The notes below the pieces were generated by a model that was not told the origin of the DNA, ran no database searches, and saw only the letters and a program-made list of their open reading frames with translations. Position numbers and translations under genes: made by a program. A stretch of 64,000 nt of DNA from CAZMGV01 sp964565925 (lineage in GTDB: Bacteria > JAGRBM01 > JAHCIT01): the NCBI GenBank assembly GCA_964565925.1, contig CAZMGV010000007.1, positions 119,105 to 183,104 of the forward strand, given 5' to 3'. Shown one piece after another: positions 15,508 through 24,393 of this stretch. Numbering within the stretch: position 1 is the first letter of the stretch; each line of letters starts with the position of its first letter.

Positions 15508-17085
15508 CTACTTTGAAACCGTTTTGTTCCGGAGAACGAGAATTTCGTTCCAGTGCGTCGGCATGTTTTCATACCGTACCAGGAGATCCGGCTTTCCGTC
15601 GTCTTCGAGATCCGCAGAGGTCATGTCATAGCTGCCCTGCACCTTACTGAAATCGGCATCGTCCCCGTCGGTCAGTATTTCCTTCTTGTCCTTGTTCGAA
15701 AGCTTGATCGAATACCTGTCGACGCCGGAATTTGTCATGACATCATTCCACCCGTCGCCGTTGAAATCCCCGAAGACCGGTTTCATGCCGAGGCCCGAAT
15801 CGAGACGGTCCAGCTGGTAGCCTTTGGAAATCGTGATGCTGCCGGAGTCGTCGGACGGGAAGCTCCCGTCCGGATTCTGCAGGTAAACCCATAAATGCGT
15901 GTTGATCGAACTGGCGGCGATAGCCTTGATCATCGTCCACAGGTTGAATTTGACGAACAGGAAAGCGAGATCGAGTTTCTTGTCGCCGTTCAGGTCCACG
16001 AGAAATGGCATTTCAACCCAGTAAGGAAGCTTGAGGGAGAAATCGGGGCGACTGACCGAGAACCTTCCTCCCTTGTTGTAATAGACGCGTGTCTGGTGGA
16101 GAAGCTCCAGATTTTTAAGACTGACCTGGTCGGTCCGGGAGACCACGATGTCGCCCAGTCCGTCGCCGTTTATGTCCGCCGCTTCAATCCGGAAGATCGT
16201 TGCCGGCTTGCTGCGGCGGTCGATGTCATCCCAGCTGAATAGATCGAAGTCGAATATCTGGGGTTCTTCTGTGAAGCTGCTGTCGGCCTTGCGGACATAG
16301 ATGTAGGCCTTGTCGTCGCGGATCGCATACAGGTCCTGTTTGCCGTCCCCGTTGAAATCGAGCAGCCGGAGTACCGGCAGCCGGTAGGTGATGATTCCAT
16401 CAGCTGTCTCGATGCGCTTGAACATCATGACGCCTTCACTCCAGGTCTCGACATCGGCCTTGAGAGTGAGCTTGAGTGTGCTGGAAACGACGGCTTTATC
16501 CGCACCGGCAGAAAGCCTCAGAATCTCGGCGGTTTCGCCCTTGGGAAGTATCAGCTCGCGGACACCGTCCGGGTCTGTGGCGAGCAGGAAATCGTAATGG
16601 GTCAGGTTCTTCCGGTCCGGAGTCAGGAACCAGGAGTCGCTCTCGTAAACAGATACCGGATCGCCGCCGCTGAAATCGGCCAGGAGCACGCTCTTCGGCG
16701 TGATATAGACGAGTTGCGGGGTTTTCGACCCCGACCGGAAGCGGCCTACGTCGTAAACCACCGTGTTGACCGGAGCCGCCCAGGTGCGGGTGGGGTTCGG
16801 CGGCAGGCCGGTTCTGGAGTTCAGGAAAAGTGCGAATCGCCGGTCGACGGCGGATTTCTTCTCGTCCTTGAGGCTGTAAGTCGCCACGACGTCTTTCAGG
16901 CCGTCGCCGTCCACGTCGGCCACCACGAAGTTCCGGATCTCTCCGGGGGTGCTGAGTATGCCGGCTTCAAGGGTGACGTTCTCGTCCGTCTGGATGCTGA
17001 TGACCGACCCCGGAGCGTTGAGATCCGCCGCGGAACCGGGGATAGCTGTCAATACAAGTGCAGCGAACGTGAGCGCGAATTTCAT
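15508..17085 (-). CDS. Secreted FG-GAP/VCBS-type repeat protein
   Basis: A 525-residue protein with a signal peptide (MKFALTFAALVLTAIPGSAA, cleavage near residue 20). It carries at least six Ca-binding DxDGDG-type loops: VADVDGDGLKDVVA, LLDFNGDGKQDLYAI, AADINGDGLGDIVV, LVDLNGDKKLDLAF, FGDFNGDGWNDVMT and SADLEDDGKPDLLV. Such repeats form a beta-propeller like the integrin alpha head. The protein is expected in the periplasm, on the cell surface or outside. No enzymatic domain or anchor is evident. Its end abuts the convergent panE stop (3 bp). Role unknown; adhesion or carbohydrate binding are common guesses for the family. Confidence 0.85.
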   Translation of the reverse strand: MKFALTFAALVLTAIPGSAADLNAPGSVISIQTDENVTLEAGILSTPGEIRNFVVADVDGDGLKDVVATYSLKDEKKSAVDRRFALFLNSRTGLPPNPTRTWAAPVNTVVYDVGRFRSGSKTPQLVYITPKSVLLADFSGGDPVSVYESDSWFLTPDRKNLTHYDFLLATDPDGVRELILPKGETAEILRLSAGADKAVVSSTLKLTLKADVETWSEGVMMFKRIETADGIITYRLPVLRLLDFNGDGKQDLYAIRDDKAYIYVRKADSSFTEEPQIFDFDLFSWDDIDRRSKPATIFRIEAADINGDGLGDIVVSRTDQVSLKNLELLHQTRVYYNKGGRFSVSRPDFSLKLPYWVEMPFLVDLNGDKKLDLAFLFVKFNLWTMIKAIAASSINTHLWVYLQNPDGSFPSDDSGSITISKGYQLDRLDSGLGMKPVFGDFNGDGWNDVMTNSGVDRYSIKLSNKDKKEILTDGDDADFSKVQGSYDMTSADLEDDGKPDLLVRYENMPTHWNEILVLRNKTVSK

Positions 17086-17226
17086 GTAGCCAACCTTTTC
17101 GAAGCAGACTCAGGCAAAGGAGGCGGCTGTTTCGTTCGGGAATCAAGCCTGATCACCGCTTCCGATCAAATGTGGCGAAACCCTAGCCGCTACGGAATGG
17201 TTTAAGGAAGGATAAATAAATCGTCC

Positions 17227-18210
17227 TTAGCGGACTGGTTTCTTGCCCTCGGCCTTGCGGGCCTGCTGGTAGAACTTTTCCATCTGCTCGAGCGTGGCGT
17301 CTTCGATCCGGATGCCGGCGTTCCTGAGCGCGATCTCGATGTGACGGAACCGCCGGTAGAACTTTTCGTTCGATTTCCGGAGTGCGTCTTCGGGTGACAG
17401 GTGGAACCGGCGGGCGATATTGGCGACGACAAACAGCACGTCGCCAAGCTCTTCCTCCACGTGGGCCCGTTTCTCGGGCGGCGAGACCGGTTTCTCTTTG
17501 CGGATTTTTCCTGCGGCCTTTGCGGCAACCTTGGGCGGCGTCATGACGCCGTAAATCGCTTCGACCAGCTCACCCACTTCTTCATTTAGCTTGTCCCAGA
17601 GCATGTCCCGGTTGGGCCAGTCGTAGCCGACCCGGGCGGCCTTTTCGCCCAGACGGGCGGCGCGGACAAGCGCGGGCAGTTCCGCGGGGATACCGTCCAA
17701 AACGCTGTCACGTTTTTTCGCCTTTTCCCGCCGCTTGATCGCCTCCCAGTTCACCACCACGTCATGGGACGAGTTCACCTTCGTTTCACCGAAGACATGC
17801 GGATGGCGTTCGATCATCTTCCGGGAGATCGCCAGCGCGACGTCCTCTATGTCGAACAGTTTCCGCTCGGAAGCCATCTGGGCGTAGAAGACCACTTGAA
17901 AGAGCAGGTCGCCCAATTCCTCCTTCAGAGAATCCCAGTCCCTGGCGTCGATCGCTTCGAGCACCTCATAGGTTTCCTCGAGCGTGTAGGGTTTGATCGT
18001 GTCAAAATCCTGCTCCCGGTCCCAGGGACATCCTCCCGGAGACCGGAGAATTCGCATGATTTCAATAAGTTGATTGAAGCCCGGGGCTTGGAGATTGGGC
18101 AGGGTTCTTTTACGATCCCCGCCTGTTCCCCGAACCGGGCGTTTGCGGCTGGCGGATGATTTCCGTTGGGTGCTTCGGCGCGGCGGGTTTTTCTTGATTG
18201 AGGATGGCAT
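17227..18210 (-). CDS. mazG: Nucleoside triphosphate pyrophosphohydrolase MazG
   Basis: A protein of about 327 residues with two tandem MazG domains. The first contains SPGGCPWDREQDFDTIKPYT and the Mg-binding EE..E plus E..D helices (LEETYEVLEAI, LKEELGDLLFQVVFYAQ). The second repeats the pattern (NEEVGELVEAIYGV, HVEEELGDVLFVVANIAR). MazG hydrolyses NTPs or dNTPs to NMP and PPi and can lower ppGpp-linked stress. The N-terminal ~45 residues are a Lys/Arg/Ser-rich extension not typical of the family. Starts at 18210 (ATG), 18234 (GTG) and 18243 (TTG) are all possible and none has a good Shine-Dalgarno. It is divergent from the TPR gene. Confidence 0.92.
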   Translation of the reverse strand: MPSSIKKNPPRRSTQRKSSASRKRPVRGTGGDRKRTLPNLQAPGFNQLIEIMRILRSPGGCPWDREQDFDTIKPYTLEETYEVLEAIDARDWDSLKEELGDLLFQVVFYAQMASERKLFDIEDVALAISRKMIERHPHVFGETKVNSSHDVVVNWEAIKRREKAKKRDSVLDGIPAELPALVRAARLGEKAARVGYDWPNRDMLWDKLNEEVGELVEAIYGVMTPPKVAAKAAGKIRKEKPVSPPEKRAHVEEELGDVLFVVANIARRFHLSPEDALRKSNEKFYRRFRHIEIALRNAGIRIEDATLEQMEKFYQQARKAEGKKPVR

Positions 18211-18301
18211 CAGGTCGATGAGAGTCACCGGCACGGCGGTCAAAAATCAACGGGGCGGTCCGGTTTTCCGGACTCGTTCCCGCGACCGGAGAGGCACACT
18301 G

Positions 18302-20440
18302 ATGGCGCTTGCCGGAGCCGTGCTCGTATTCTCGGCCTTATGGGTCCGTGCGCAGGAACGCGAGCCCGTTCGCAACCTCGACGAGGCCGACCAGATTCTT
18401 GCGGCCCCGGCAACCGTAAAACCCAAGGGTCCTGATCAGCTACCTGATGCACCGAAGCCGGAGCCGGTGGTCCCGTCCTCTGCACCGGCTGCTTCTAAAC
18501 CCGAGGATACTCCGGCTGCGGTTCCGGTAACGGTGGCTGAACCGGCGGCCAAGCTTCCGAGCGGGCCGGAATTTCTGCCGCCAGCCAGTATCGATGATCT
18601 GCTCTCCGATACACCGACGGCATTTGATCCGGCCCAGGCGCCGACCCTCGGGATGCTCGAAGGTACCTGGCGGGAGCTGCTGACTGCGCTCAGGGGCGGG
18701 CGGTTATCTGCCGCTGCTCCGCTGATCGATCAGGTGGAGAGGCTCGGCTTCCTGCTCGGTATCGAAAACATGCCGAACCGCTCGACGGCCCTTATCCAGA
18801 TGGCCCAGCTGGCCGCCAAGAACGGCGATCGTGACCTGATGACGACACTGCTCGACGAAGCGCAAAGGCTATCGCCGCGGCTGGCAGCTGTGAGTTATGC
18901 GAGATTCAGGATTGCCCTCGACCAGGGGGACTTCGAACCGCCGGCGCTGATGGCCTGGTTCCGTACCGGGGTGCAGCTTCAGCTTCATCAGATCAGCACG
19001 TATCTGTCGGGAACCTCGACCCTGATCCAGGCGCTGGCGTACGCGTTCCAGCTTGCCGGTTTTATGATCGCGCTGGTGCTGCTCTACCGCACGCACATGG
19101 CGCTGGCTTCCGATCTTGCCCACTGGCTTCATGGAATTGAACAGGTCCCGTTCTGGCTGTTCCGGGTGATGGTGCTGCTTCTGGCCCTGATCCCGGTGGC
19201 CATGGGTTTCGGTGTGGTGGGAACGGCGGCGGTCTGGCTGCTGATGTCTTCCATGTATCTGACCAACCGGGAATCCGCGGTTCTCTTTGTGACGCTGGCC
19301 GCACTGGCGTCGGTTCCGGCGCTGGCGCATGAGTCATCGACGAGAGCGGCCACAGCGAGGTCGGTCCCACTGACAAGCGTCATCGATGCACGGTACGGGG
19401 AACCGACCATGACGCTCGAACGGCTTCTGACGGAGCGGGTCGCTGAAGTGCCCACCGACGAACCGTCGCTCTATTCGCTGGGCACGGTATCGCTCAAGCG
19501 ACGTAACTACGCCACCGCCCGGGACGCTTTCCAGAAGGTCATTTCGAAGAATCCGAACTTCTGGCAGGCGACGGTGAATCTGGCGGTCGTGGAAGCCCAT
19601 TCCGGAAATCCGGTCGCGGCGCTCGATCTGCTGGAACAGGCCTCGCGCATCGGCGGCAGCAGCAAATGGATCCAGTTCAACCGGGGACGGGTGTTGGAAC
19701 TCATGGGACCGGAGCGCGAAGCGGAAGCCCTCAATCTGCTGAACGCTTCCAAAGCCGAACTTGGCCCCGCGGTCTGGACCGGGTGGACCAAACCGGTTTC
19801 GGGGATCGGCGAAGTGAAACTGTTGGCGACGTTTCCGCTATCGGACCGTTATATCTGGAATCACCGGCTGGAACTTCTGGAAGGCGGCCCGGAATCGGCT
19901 GCGGAACTGTTTCATGCGTATACGGGCGGAAGCGGGGATATAACCGTTGTCGTGCTACTCTGTGCGGTCGCGGTGCTCGTTATCCAGTTGCTGCGCCGAC
20001 GGATCGAACATTCCCACATGTGTGAATCGTGCGGGACCTGGATCCGGGCACGGCCGGGTCATTTTCTGCAGTCCACCACAGTCTGCCCGCAGTGCATTGC
20101 CGTGCTCTACCGGAGTGAAACGGTTGAGCCGTCGGTGCTCCTTGAGAAACGGGCGGAGATCAAGACGTTCCAGCGCCGCAAACGTCAGATCTGGTCCGCC
20201 GCCACCTTTGTCGCTCCGGGTGCCGGCGAGATGGGCCGCGGACGGCTGGGGATAGGCGCTCTGTTCCTGGCGGTCTCGTCGGTTATTGTCAGTTTCTGGC
20301 TGCAGGGCGGAATTGTCACGGGCGATCCGTGGTCATTAGGCGGAGACCCGTCATTTCCGTTCAAGGCTTCATTGCTCGTCGGCGGACTTCTTTTTTATCT
20401 GGGTGCCCTCTGGCACTTCTTCGTCCTGGAGGAGAACTGA
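18302..20440 (+). CDS. Membrane protein with TPR repeats and a zinc-ribbon-like CxxC pair
   Basis: The ATG at 18302 is preceded by GGAGAGG and opens a signal peptide (ALAGAVLVFSALWVRAQ). The 712-residue product has a Pro-rich region (~20-95), a helical region, and three hydrophobic stretches around residues 235-345. A TPR segment follows (YSLGTVSLKRRNYATARDAF and LAVVEAHSGNPVAALDLL), then a further TM helix (ITVVVLLCAVAVLVIQLL). After this comes CESCGTW and, 20-odd residues on, CPQC, likely a structural zinc ribbon facing the cytoplasm. Two TM helices end the protein. It lies 3 bp before the PATAN gene. I do not recognise a named family; scaffolding of a membrane complex is inference. Confidence 0.75.
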   Translation: MALAGAVLVFSALWVRAQEREPVRNLDEADQILAAPATVKPKGPDQLPDAPKPEPVVPSSAPAASKPEDTPAAVPVTVAEPAAKLPSGPEFLPPASIDDLLSDTPTAFDPAQAPTLGMLEGTWRELLTALRGGRLSAAAPLIDQVERLGFLLGIENMPNRSTALIQMAQLAAKNGDRDLMTTLLDEAQRLSPRLAAVSYARFRIALDQGDFEPPALMAWFRTGVQLQLHQISTYLSGTSTLIQALAYAFQLAGFMIALVLLYRTHMALASDLAHWLHGIEQVPFWLFRVMVLLLALIPVAMGFGVVGTAAVWLLMSSMYLTNRESAVLFVTLAALASVPALAHESSTRAATARSVPLTSVIDARYGEPTMTLERLLTERVAEVPTDEPSLYSLGTVSLKRRNYATARDAFQKVISKNPNFWQATVNLAVVEAHSGNPVAALDLLEQASRIGGSSKWIQFNRGRVLELMGPEREAEALNLLNASKAELGPAVWTGWTKPVSGIGEVKLLATFPLSDRYIWNHRLELLEGGPESAAELFHAYTGGSGDITVVVLLCAVAVLVIQLLRRRIEHSHMCESCGTWIRARPGHFLQSTTVCPQCIAVLYRSETVEPSVLLEKRAEIKTFQRRKRQIWSAATFVAPGAGEMGRGRLGIGALFLAVSSVIVSFWLQGGIVTGDPWSLGGDPSFPFKASLLVGGLLFYLGALWHFFVLEEN

Positions 20441-20443
20441 GCC

Positions 20444-21568
20444 ATGGCACTGCAGGGGACGCTCAAGGACTTCGGCATTGCCGACATTTTCCAGCTGATC
20501 GGCCAGCAGCAGAAGACGGGTATTCTGGTTCTCAGCAACGGCCCCAACGGCTCGGCCGTAGACGTGTTTTTTGCCAAAGGTATGATCTGCCGGGCTGCAC
20601 CGCACGGCGTCGACGAGGATTCCGCACTCTACGCCGCCCTGATTCGTGGCGGTCTCATTACCAAAACCGGGGCCGAAGAATCGGCCCGGCTGGCACGCGA
20701 ACAACTCCGGCGTCTGCGTGACGTGCTCGTGGATTCGGGCCTGATCGTGAACGAGCAGGTGGCCGCTTCCGAAAAGCTCGACACGCTGGAAAATATCTAC
20801 GACCTCTTCGGCTGGCAGGACGCCAATTTCCAGTTCGACCAGAAGGACGTCCAGGTCAATGAGGACAGTTTCCGCCCGGTGCCGGCCGAACACGTCCTTA
20901 TGGACGGCTTCCGGATGGTTGATGAGTGGCCTTCGGTGCTTAAAGAGCTGCCGGACTTTTCCAGGCAGGTGTCGCCGTCTCCAGGGCTCGAAATACCACC
21001 GCCGGTGGATAATGCCGAAAAACGTGGCGGTGTCTCGCACGACGAATTCCGCGTCTACGAAGCGATCGGCACCGGACGTTCTATCCAGTCTGTCATTGAT
21101 CTGGCTCGACTCGGCAAATTCGACGGTGCAAAAGCGATCCTGTCGCTGGTCAAGAAGGGGTACGTCCGCCTTGATTCTCGGTCCGAACCGGAAGCCTTCA
21201 CTCCGGGTACCCGGAAGGCGAAACCCTGGGAAGGCAGGGGTCCGTCATTTGCCGCCCTGACCGTTGCGGCAATTCTCGTATTGTGGGGGCTTCCCGGTAT
21301 TTACCGGTTCGCGACCTGGCCGATCTGGAGTGCCGAAATCCGCGCCCGGGAACGCCTGAGCCTGTTCGAAGCCCGTATTAATCACGCTCTGGATGCCTAC
21401 CACGCGCTTCAGAACGAGTATCCGGAAAAACTGTCCGATCTGGTCACCGTTGGATTGATCAGCCCGGAAACGGTACAGTTTATGAATGGTCTTGCCACCT
21501 ATCAGCGGGCAGGCGAGCATTACGATCTAGTGATCCGGCGGGACCGGCAGACGAAGGCGGCTCCCTGA
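20444..21568 (+). CDS. PATAN/DUF4388 domain protein with a C-terminal membrane anchor
   Basis: A 374-residue protein whose N-terminus (MALQGTLKDFGIADIFQLIG, TGILVLSNG, VDVFFAKGMICRA) is the PATAN/DUF4388 domain, common in deltaproteobacterial signalling and gliding proteins. A helical middle part follows, with a winged-helix-like SIQSVIDLARLGKFDGAKAI near residue 210. A single TM segment (SFAALTVAAILVLWGLPGIY) and a short tail resembling a pseudopilin stalk (LFEARINHALDAYHALQNEY) end it. The soluble part would be cytoplasmic and the tail periplasmic. The 3-bp gap to the upstream TPR/zinc-ribbon gene implies translational coupling. Function not established. Confidence 0.8.
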   Translation: MALQGTLKDFGIADIFQLIGQQQKTGILVLSNGPNGSAVDVFFAKGMICRAAPHGVDEDSALYAALIRGGLITKTGAEESARLAREQLRRLRDVLVDSGLIVNEQVAASEKLDTLENIYDLFGWQDANFQFDQKDVQVNEDSFRPVPAEHVLMDGFRMVDEWPSVLKELPDFSRQVSPSPGLEIPPPVDNAEKRGGVSHDEFRVYEAIGTGRSIQSVIDLARLGKFDGAKAILSLVKKGYVRLDSRSEPEAFTPGTRKAKPWEGRGPSFAALTVAAILVLWGLPGIYRFATWPIWSAEIRARERLSLFEARINHALDAYHALQNEYPEKLSDLVTVGLISPETVQFMNGLATYQRAGEHYDLVIRRDRQTKAAP

Positions 21569-21647
21569 CAATTGCTATAGGTAAGCAGCAGAGTTTCGAG
21601 TTCCGGTCGGCAGACGAGGTCCTTGTGGCCTTTGGTGAGTATCACCG

Positions 21648-23966
21648 GTGAACGAACGGCAATCAGCATTGAATGTGATCGAGCGCCTGGTCGAAGAGAC
21701 GGGCGTGATTCGCATTCTCCCAGAAACGACCCATGGAAAATTCCTGTTCTTCGCCATTCTCGCGGTTATCTCCGCGGCGGTAGGTATCTCGCTGACCCCG
21801 GGTCTTCCGATGCGGATTCCTCAGTACGAACCGGGAGAAGTTGCCCGCGAAAATCTGTTCGCTCCGGGCGACCTGTCCATCGAGGACCGGGCCGCGACAG
21901 CGATCCGCCGCAGCGAAGCCGCCCGTTCGGTGTTTCCGGTTTATGATTATGACGAAGGGGTTGTGGCGGAAGTTTCCCGCAGGCTCGCCGAACTGTTTGC
22001 GGCGATGCGCAAGACGGTCAAAGCCCAGGCCGACACCGATACGGCCGCTGCAGAGGGCATCGGTCTCACCCGGCAGACGATGGCGGAACTCCGTGCCTAT
22101 CACTGGAACGAAAATATAGAGAATCAGATCCGGCGTGCGGCGGAGCAGATCCTGAAGCCGGGAGTGATCGGCTCCCTTACCGATCTGCCTCCGGAAACAG
22201 GCTCGTCGATTACTGTCAGGCGCGTTCCGGGCGGGCAGGAGTTTACCGAAACGAATTTCGAGTACATTACGGACCTGCGCGGCGCCCGGAACACGGCGGC
22301 CGGCGTGATCGATCTGTGGATCGAGGATACGACACCGAAACTCAGGCAGGCGGCATCGGAGATTCTGAGGGAAGCGCTCCGGCCGAATCTCTCCCGCAAT
22401 ATCCAGGAAACCGAGCGCAGGCGCAATCTGGCTTCGGAAACGGTTAAGCCGGTTTTTGTGAATTTCCACAAGGGAGAGCTGATCGTCCGCGACGGTGAAC
22501 GGATCGAACAGCAGAAAATCGATCTGCTGGCACTCATACGGCAGAGCCAGAAGGAGCCCAGGTGGCTCGCTCATTTCCTGATTTTGTCGGCGTCGATTTT
22601 CGGATTCCTGTTCGCACTGGTCGTGCTGGTGCGCAAGCACCTGGCCGCCGTCGCGTCGCGTACGAACGATCTCGCCTGCATGGGAATACTGCTCGTAGCG
22701 GCGATCGCCGCCAACCGTCTGCTGCCGCCCGTCTGGACGGAAATATCCGTCATGGCTTCGTTTGCTGTCGTGCTGAGACTGATATTTCTGGGAGAGACCG
22801 TCTTTTTCTGGACCGTGATCGTATCGGTGCCCGCGGCCTTTGCATCGCGGGGCGATCTCCCGCAGGCGCTTCATTACCTGATTGCGAGCTGGGTGGGTGC
22901 CGCCGTGGTCGCAAGGACCACAAGCCGGAGTATTGTCATGCGAGCGGGCTTTGCCATCGGAGTGGTCAACGCCGCCGCTGTGCTGATCGACTATCAGACC
23001 GGGACGCTTCCGCTGGAGGACCTTCGCCAGACGCTGCTGATCGCGGTAATAGGAGGGGCTCTGGCGACCCCGACCTGCGTGTATGTGCTCGTGCCGATGT
23101 TCGAGCGGCTGTTCGGCTACACGAGCGATCTTCGGCTCATGGAGCTCAATAATTTCGACCACCCGCTTATCCAGAAGGTCTTTCTTCAATCGCCCGGAAC
23201 CTATCACCACAGCCTGATCGTGGGTGCCTTGTCCGAAGCCGGCGTCAAGGAGATCGGCGGCAATGCGCTGCTGGCCCGGGTCGCCTGCATGTATCACGAC
23301 ATCGGCAAATCACTGAAGCCGAGTTTTTTTGTGGAAAACCTCGTGGAGGGGCAGGCCAATCCCCATCTGAAACTGTCGCCCACCATGAGCGCGCTCGTCA
23401 TCCGGAGCCATGTGGAAGAAGGAATCCGGATCGGCCGGGAGTCCAGACTTCCCCAGGCGGTGATCGACATGATCCCGCAGCATCACGGCACGAAGCTGAT
23501 GAAATTCTTTTTCCGCAAGGCCCAGGACGCACGCCAGCCCGACGATCCGCCGATCAACGACGCCGATTTCCGCTATCCCGGTCCCAAGCCGCAGACCCGC
23601 GAAGCGGGGGTCATCATGCTCGCCGATGCCTGCGAGGCGGCCGCCCGGACGCTTCCCGACTACAGCCGCGCCCGGATACAGGGCATGGTTCAGAAACTTA
23701 TTAACGATTCGTTCGCCGACGGACAGCTCGACGAATGCGAACTCACGCTGAAGGATCTCCATGCGATCGCGAGAAGTTTCACCCGCGTCATCAGCACGTT
23801 CTACCACCACCGCATCAAGTACCCGGAACCGGCGGAAAAAATTCGCGCCAAGATCGCGGACCCGGATGTCCTCGATCCGGATTCTGAACACGGCGAGGAC
23901 GACGAAGCTCCTGCTGAAAAGTCTGAAGGCGGACGCGTTGACGATCTTAAGCGTCTTGGAATCTGA
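21648..23966 (+). CDS. 7TM-HD phosphodiesterase, PgpH-like
   Basis: A 772-residue protein with a GTG start. It has an N-terminal TM helix (FLFFAILAVISAAVGISL), an extracytoplasmic 7TMR-HDED-type domain (~residues 50-290, with EPGEVARENLFAPGDLSIED), a bundle of seven TM helices (~300-480) and a cytosolic HD domain. The HD motif is present as YHHSLIVGALSEAG (His), CMYHDIGKSLKP (His-Asp), HVEEGIRIGRE, IPQHHGTKLM and LADACEAAART (Asp). PgpH of Listeria hydrolyses cyclic di-AMP, so cyclic dinucleotide hydrolysis is the family inference. The gene overlaps ybeY by 101 bp, an order also found elsewhere. Confidence 0.92.
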   Translation: MNERQSALNVIERLVEETGVIRILPETTHGKFLFFAILAVISAAVGISLTPGLPMRIPQYEPGEVARENLFAPGDLSIEDRAATAIRRSEAARSVFPVYDYDEGVVAEVSRRLAELFAAMRKTVKAQADTDTAAAEGIGLTRQTMAELRAYHWNENIENQIRRAAEQILKPGVIGSLTDLPPETGSSITVRRVPGGQEFTETNFEYITDLRGARNTAAGVIDLWIEDTTPKLRQAASEILREALRPNLSRNIQETERRRNLASETVKPVFVNFHKGELIVRDGERIEQQKIDLLALIRQSQKEPRWLAHFLILSASIFGFLFALVVLVRKHLAAVASRTNDLACMGILLVAAIAANRLLPPVWTEISVMASFAVVLRLIFLGETVFFWTVIVSVPAAFASRGDLPQALHYLIASWVGAAVVARTTSRSIVMRAGFAIGVVNAAAVLIDYQTGTLPLEDLRQTLLIAVIGGALATPTCVYVLVPMFERLFGYTSDLRLMELNNFDHPLIQKVFLQSPGTYHHSLIVGALSEAGVKEIGGNALLARVACMYHDIGKSLKPSFFVENLVEGQANPHLKLSPTMSALVIRSHVEEGIRIGRESRLPQAVIDMIPQHHGTKLMKFFFRKAQDARQPDDPPINDADFRYPGPKPQTREAGVIMLADACEAAARTLPDYSRARIQGMVQKLINDSFADGQLDECELTLKDLHAIARSFTRVISTFYHHRIKYPEPAEKIRAKIADPDVLDPDSEHGEDDEAPAEKSEGGRVDDLKRLGI

Positions 23967-24393
23967 CGGCGTTGAACTGTCGGTTTCGCTGGTCGGTGAC
24001 GGCCCGATGAAAAAACTGAACCGGGGGGCGCTGGGGCATTCCGGAACGACCGATGTCCTTTCATTCCCGCAGCATCAGGTGATAGCCGTACGGGCAGCGG
24101 ACGCGGTTAAAGATGGCCAGGACGGCCTCAAGAAGGTGTCTCGTGAGCTTCGGACGCTTATCGCGCAGTCCGGGCCTGTGCCGCTTATGCTGGGCGACAT
24201 TGTCATCTGCCCGCCGCAGGCGAAGCGTCAGGCAAGGGAACAGCGTACAACTTTGAGCGACGAACTCAGGCGCCTTCTCGTCCACGGAGTTTCTCATCTG
24301 GTCGGCTTCGACCATGAACGGGGATTACGTGCCGAACGAGCGATGCATGCCTTCGAAGACGCGTTGCTTGCGAGGCTCGCCAGCCGTTCATGA
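23866..24393 (+). CDS. ybeY: Endoribonuclease YbeY (16S rRNA maturation factor)
   Basis: A 175-residue protein from the ATG at 23866, inside the end of the PgpH-like gene (101-bp overlap in another frame). The zinc site HGVSHLVGFDHE matches the family signature HGxLHLxGYDH, and LSVSLVGDGPMKKLNRGALG and TTDVLSFP are the other conserved blocks. YbeY is a zinc-dependent single-strand endoribonuclease used in 16S rRNA 3' maturation and ribosome quality control. An insertion of about 25 residues (HQVIAVRAADAVKDGQDG region) makes it longer than usual. It overlaps lnt by 4 bp (ATGA). Cytoplasmic. Confidence 0.93.
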   Translation: MSSIRILNTARTTKLLLKSLKADALTILSVLESDGVELSVSLVGDGPMKKLNRGALGHSGTTDVLSFPQHQVIAVRAADAVKDGQDGLKKVSRELRTLIAQSGPVPLMLGDIVICPPQAKRQAREQRTTLSDELRRLLVHGVSHLVGFDHERGLRAERAMHAFEDALLARLASRS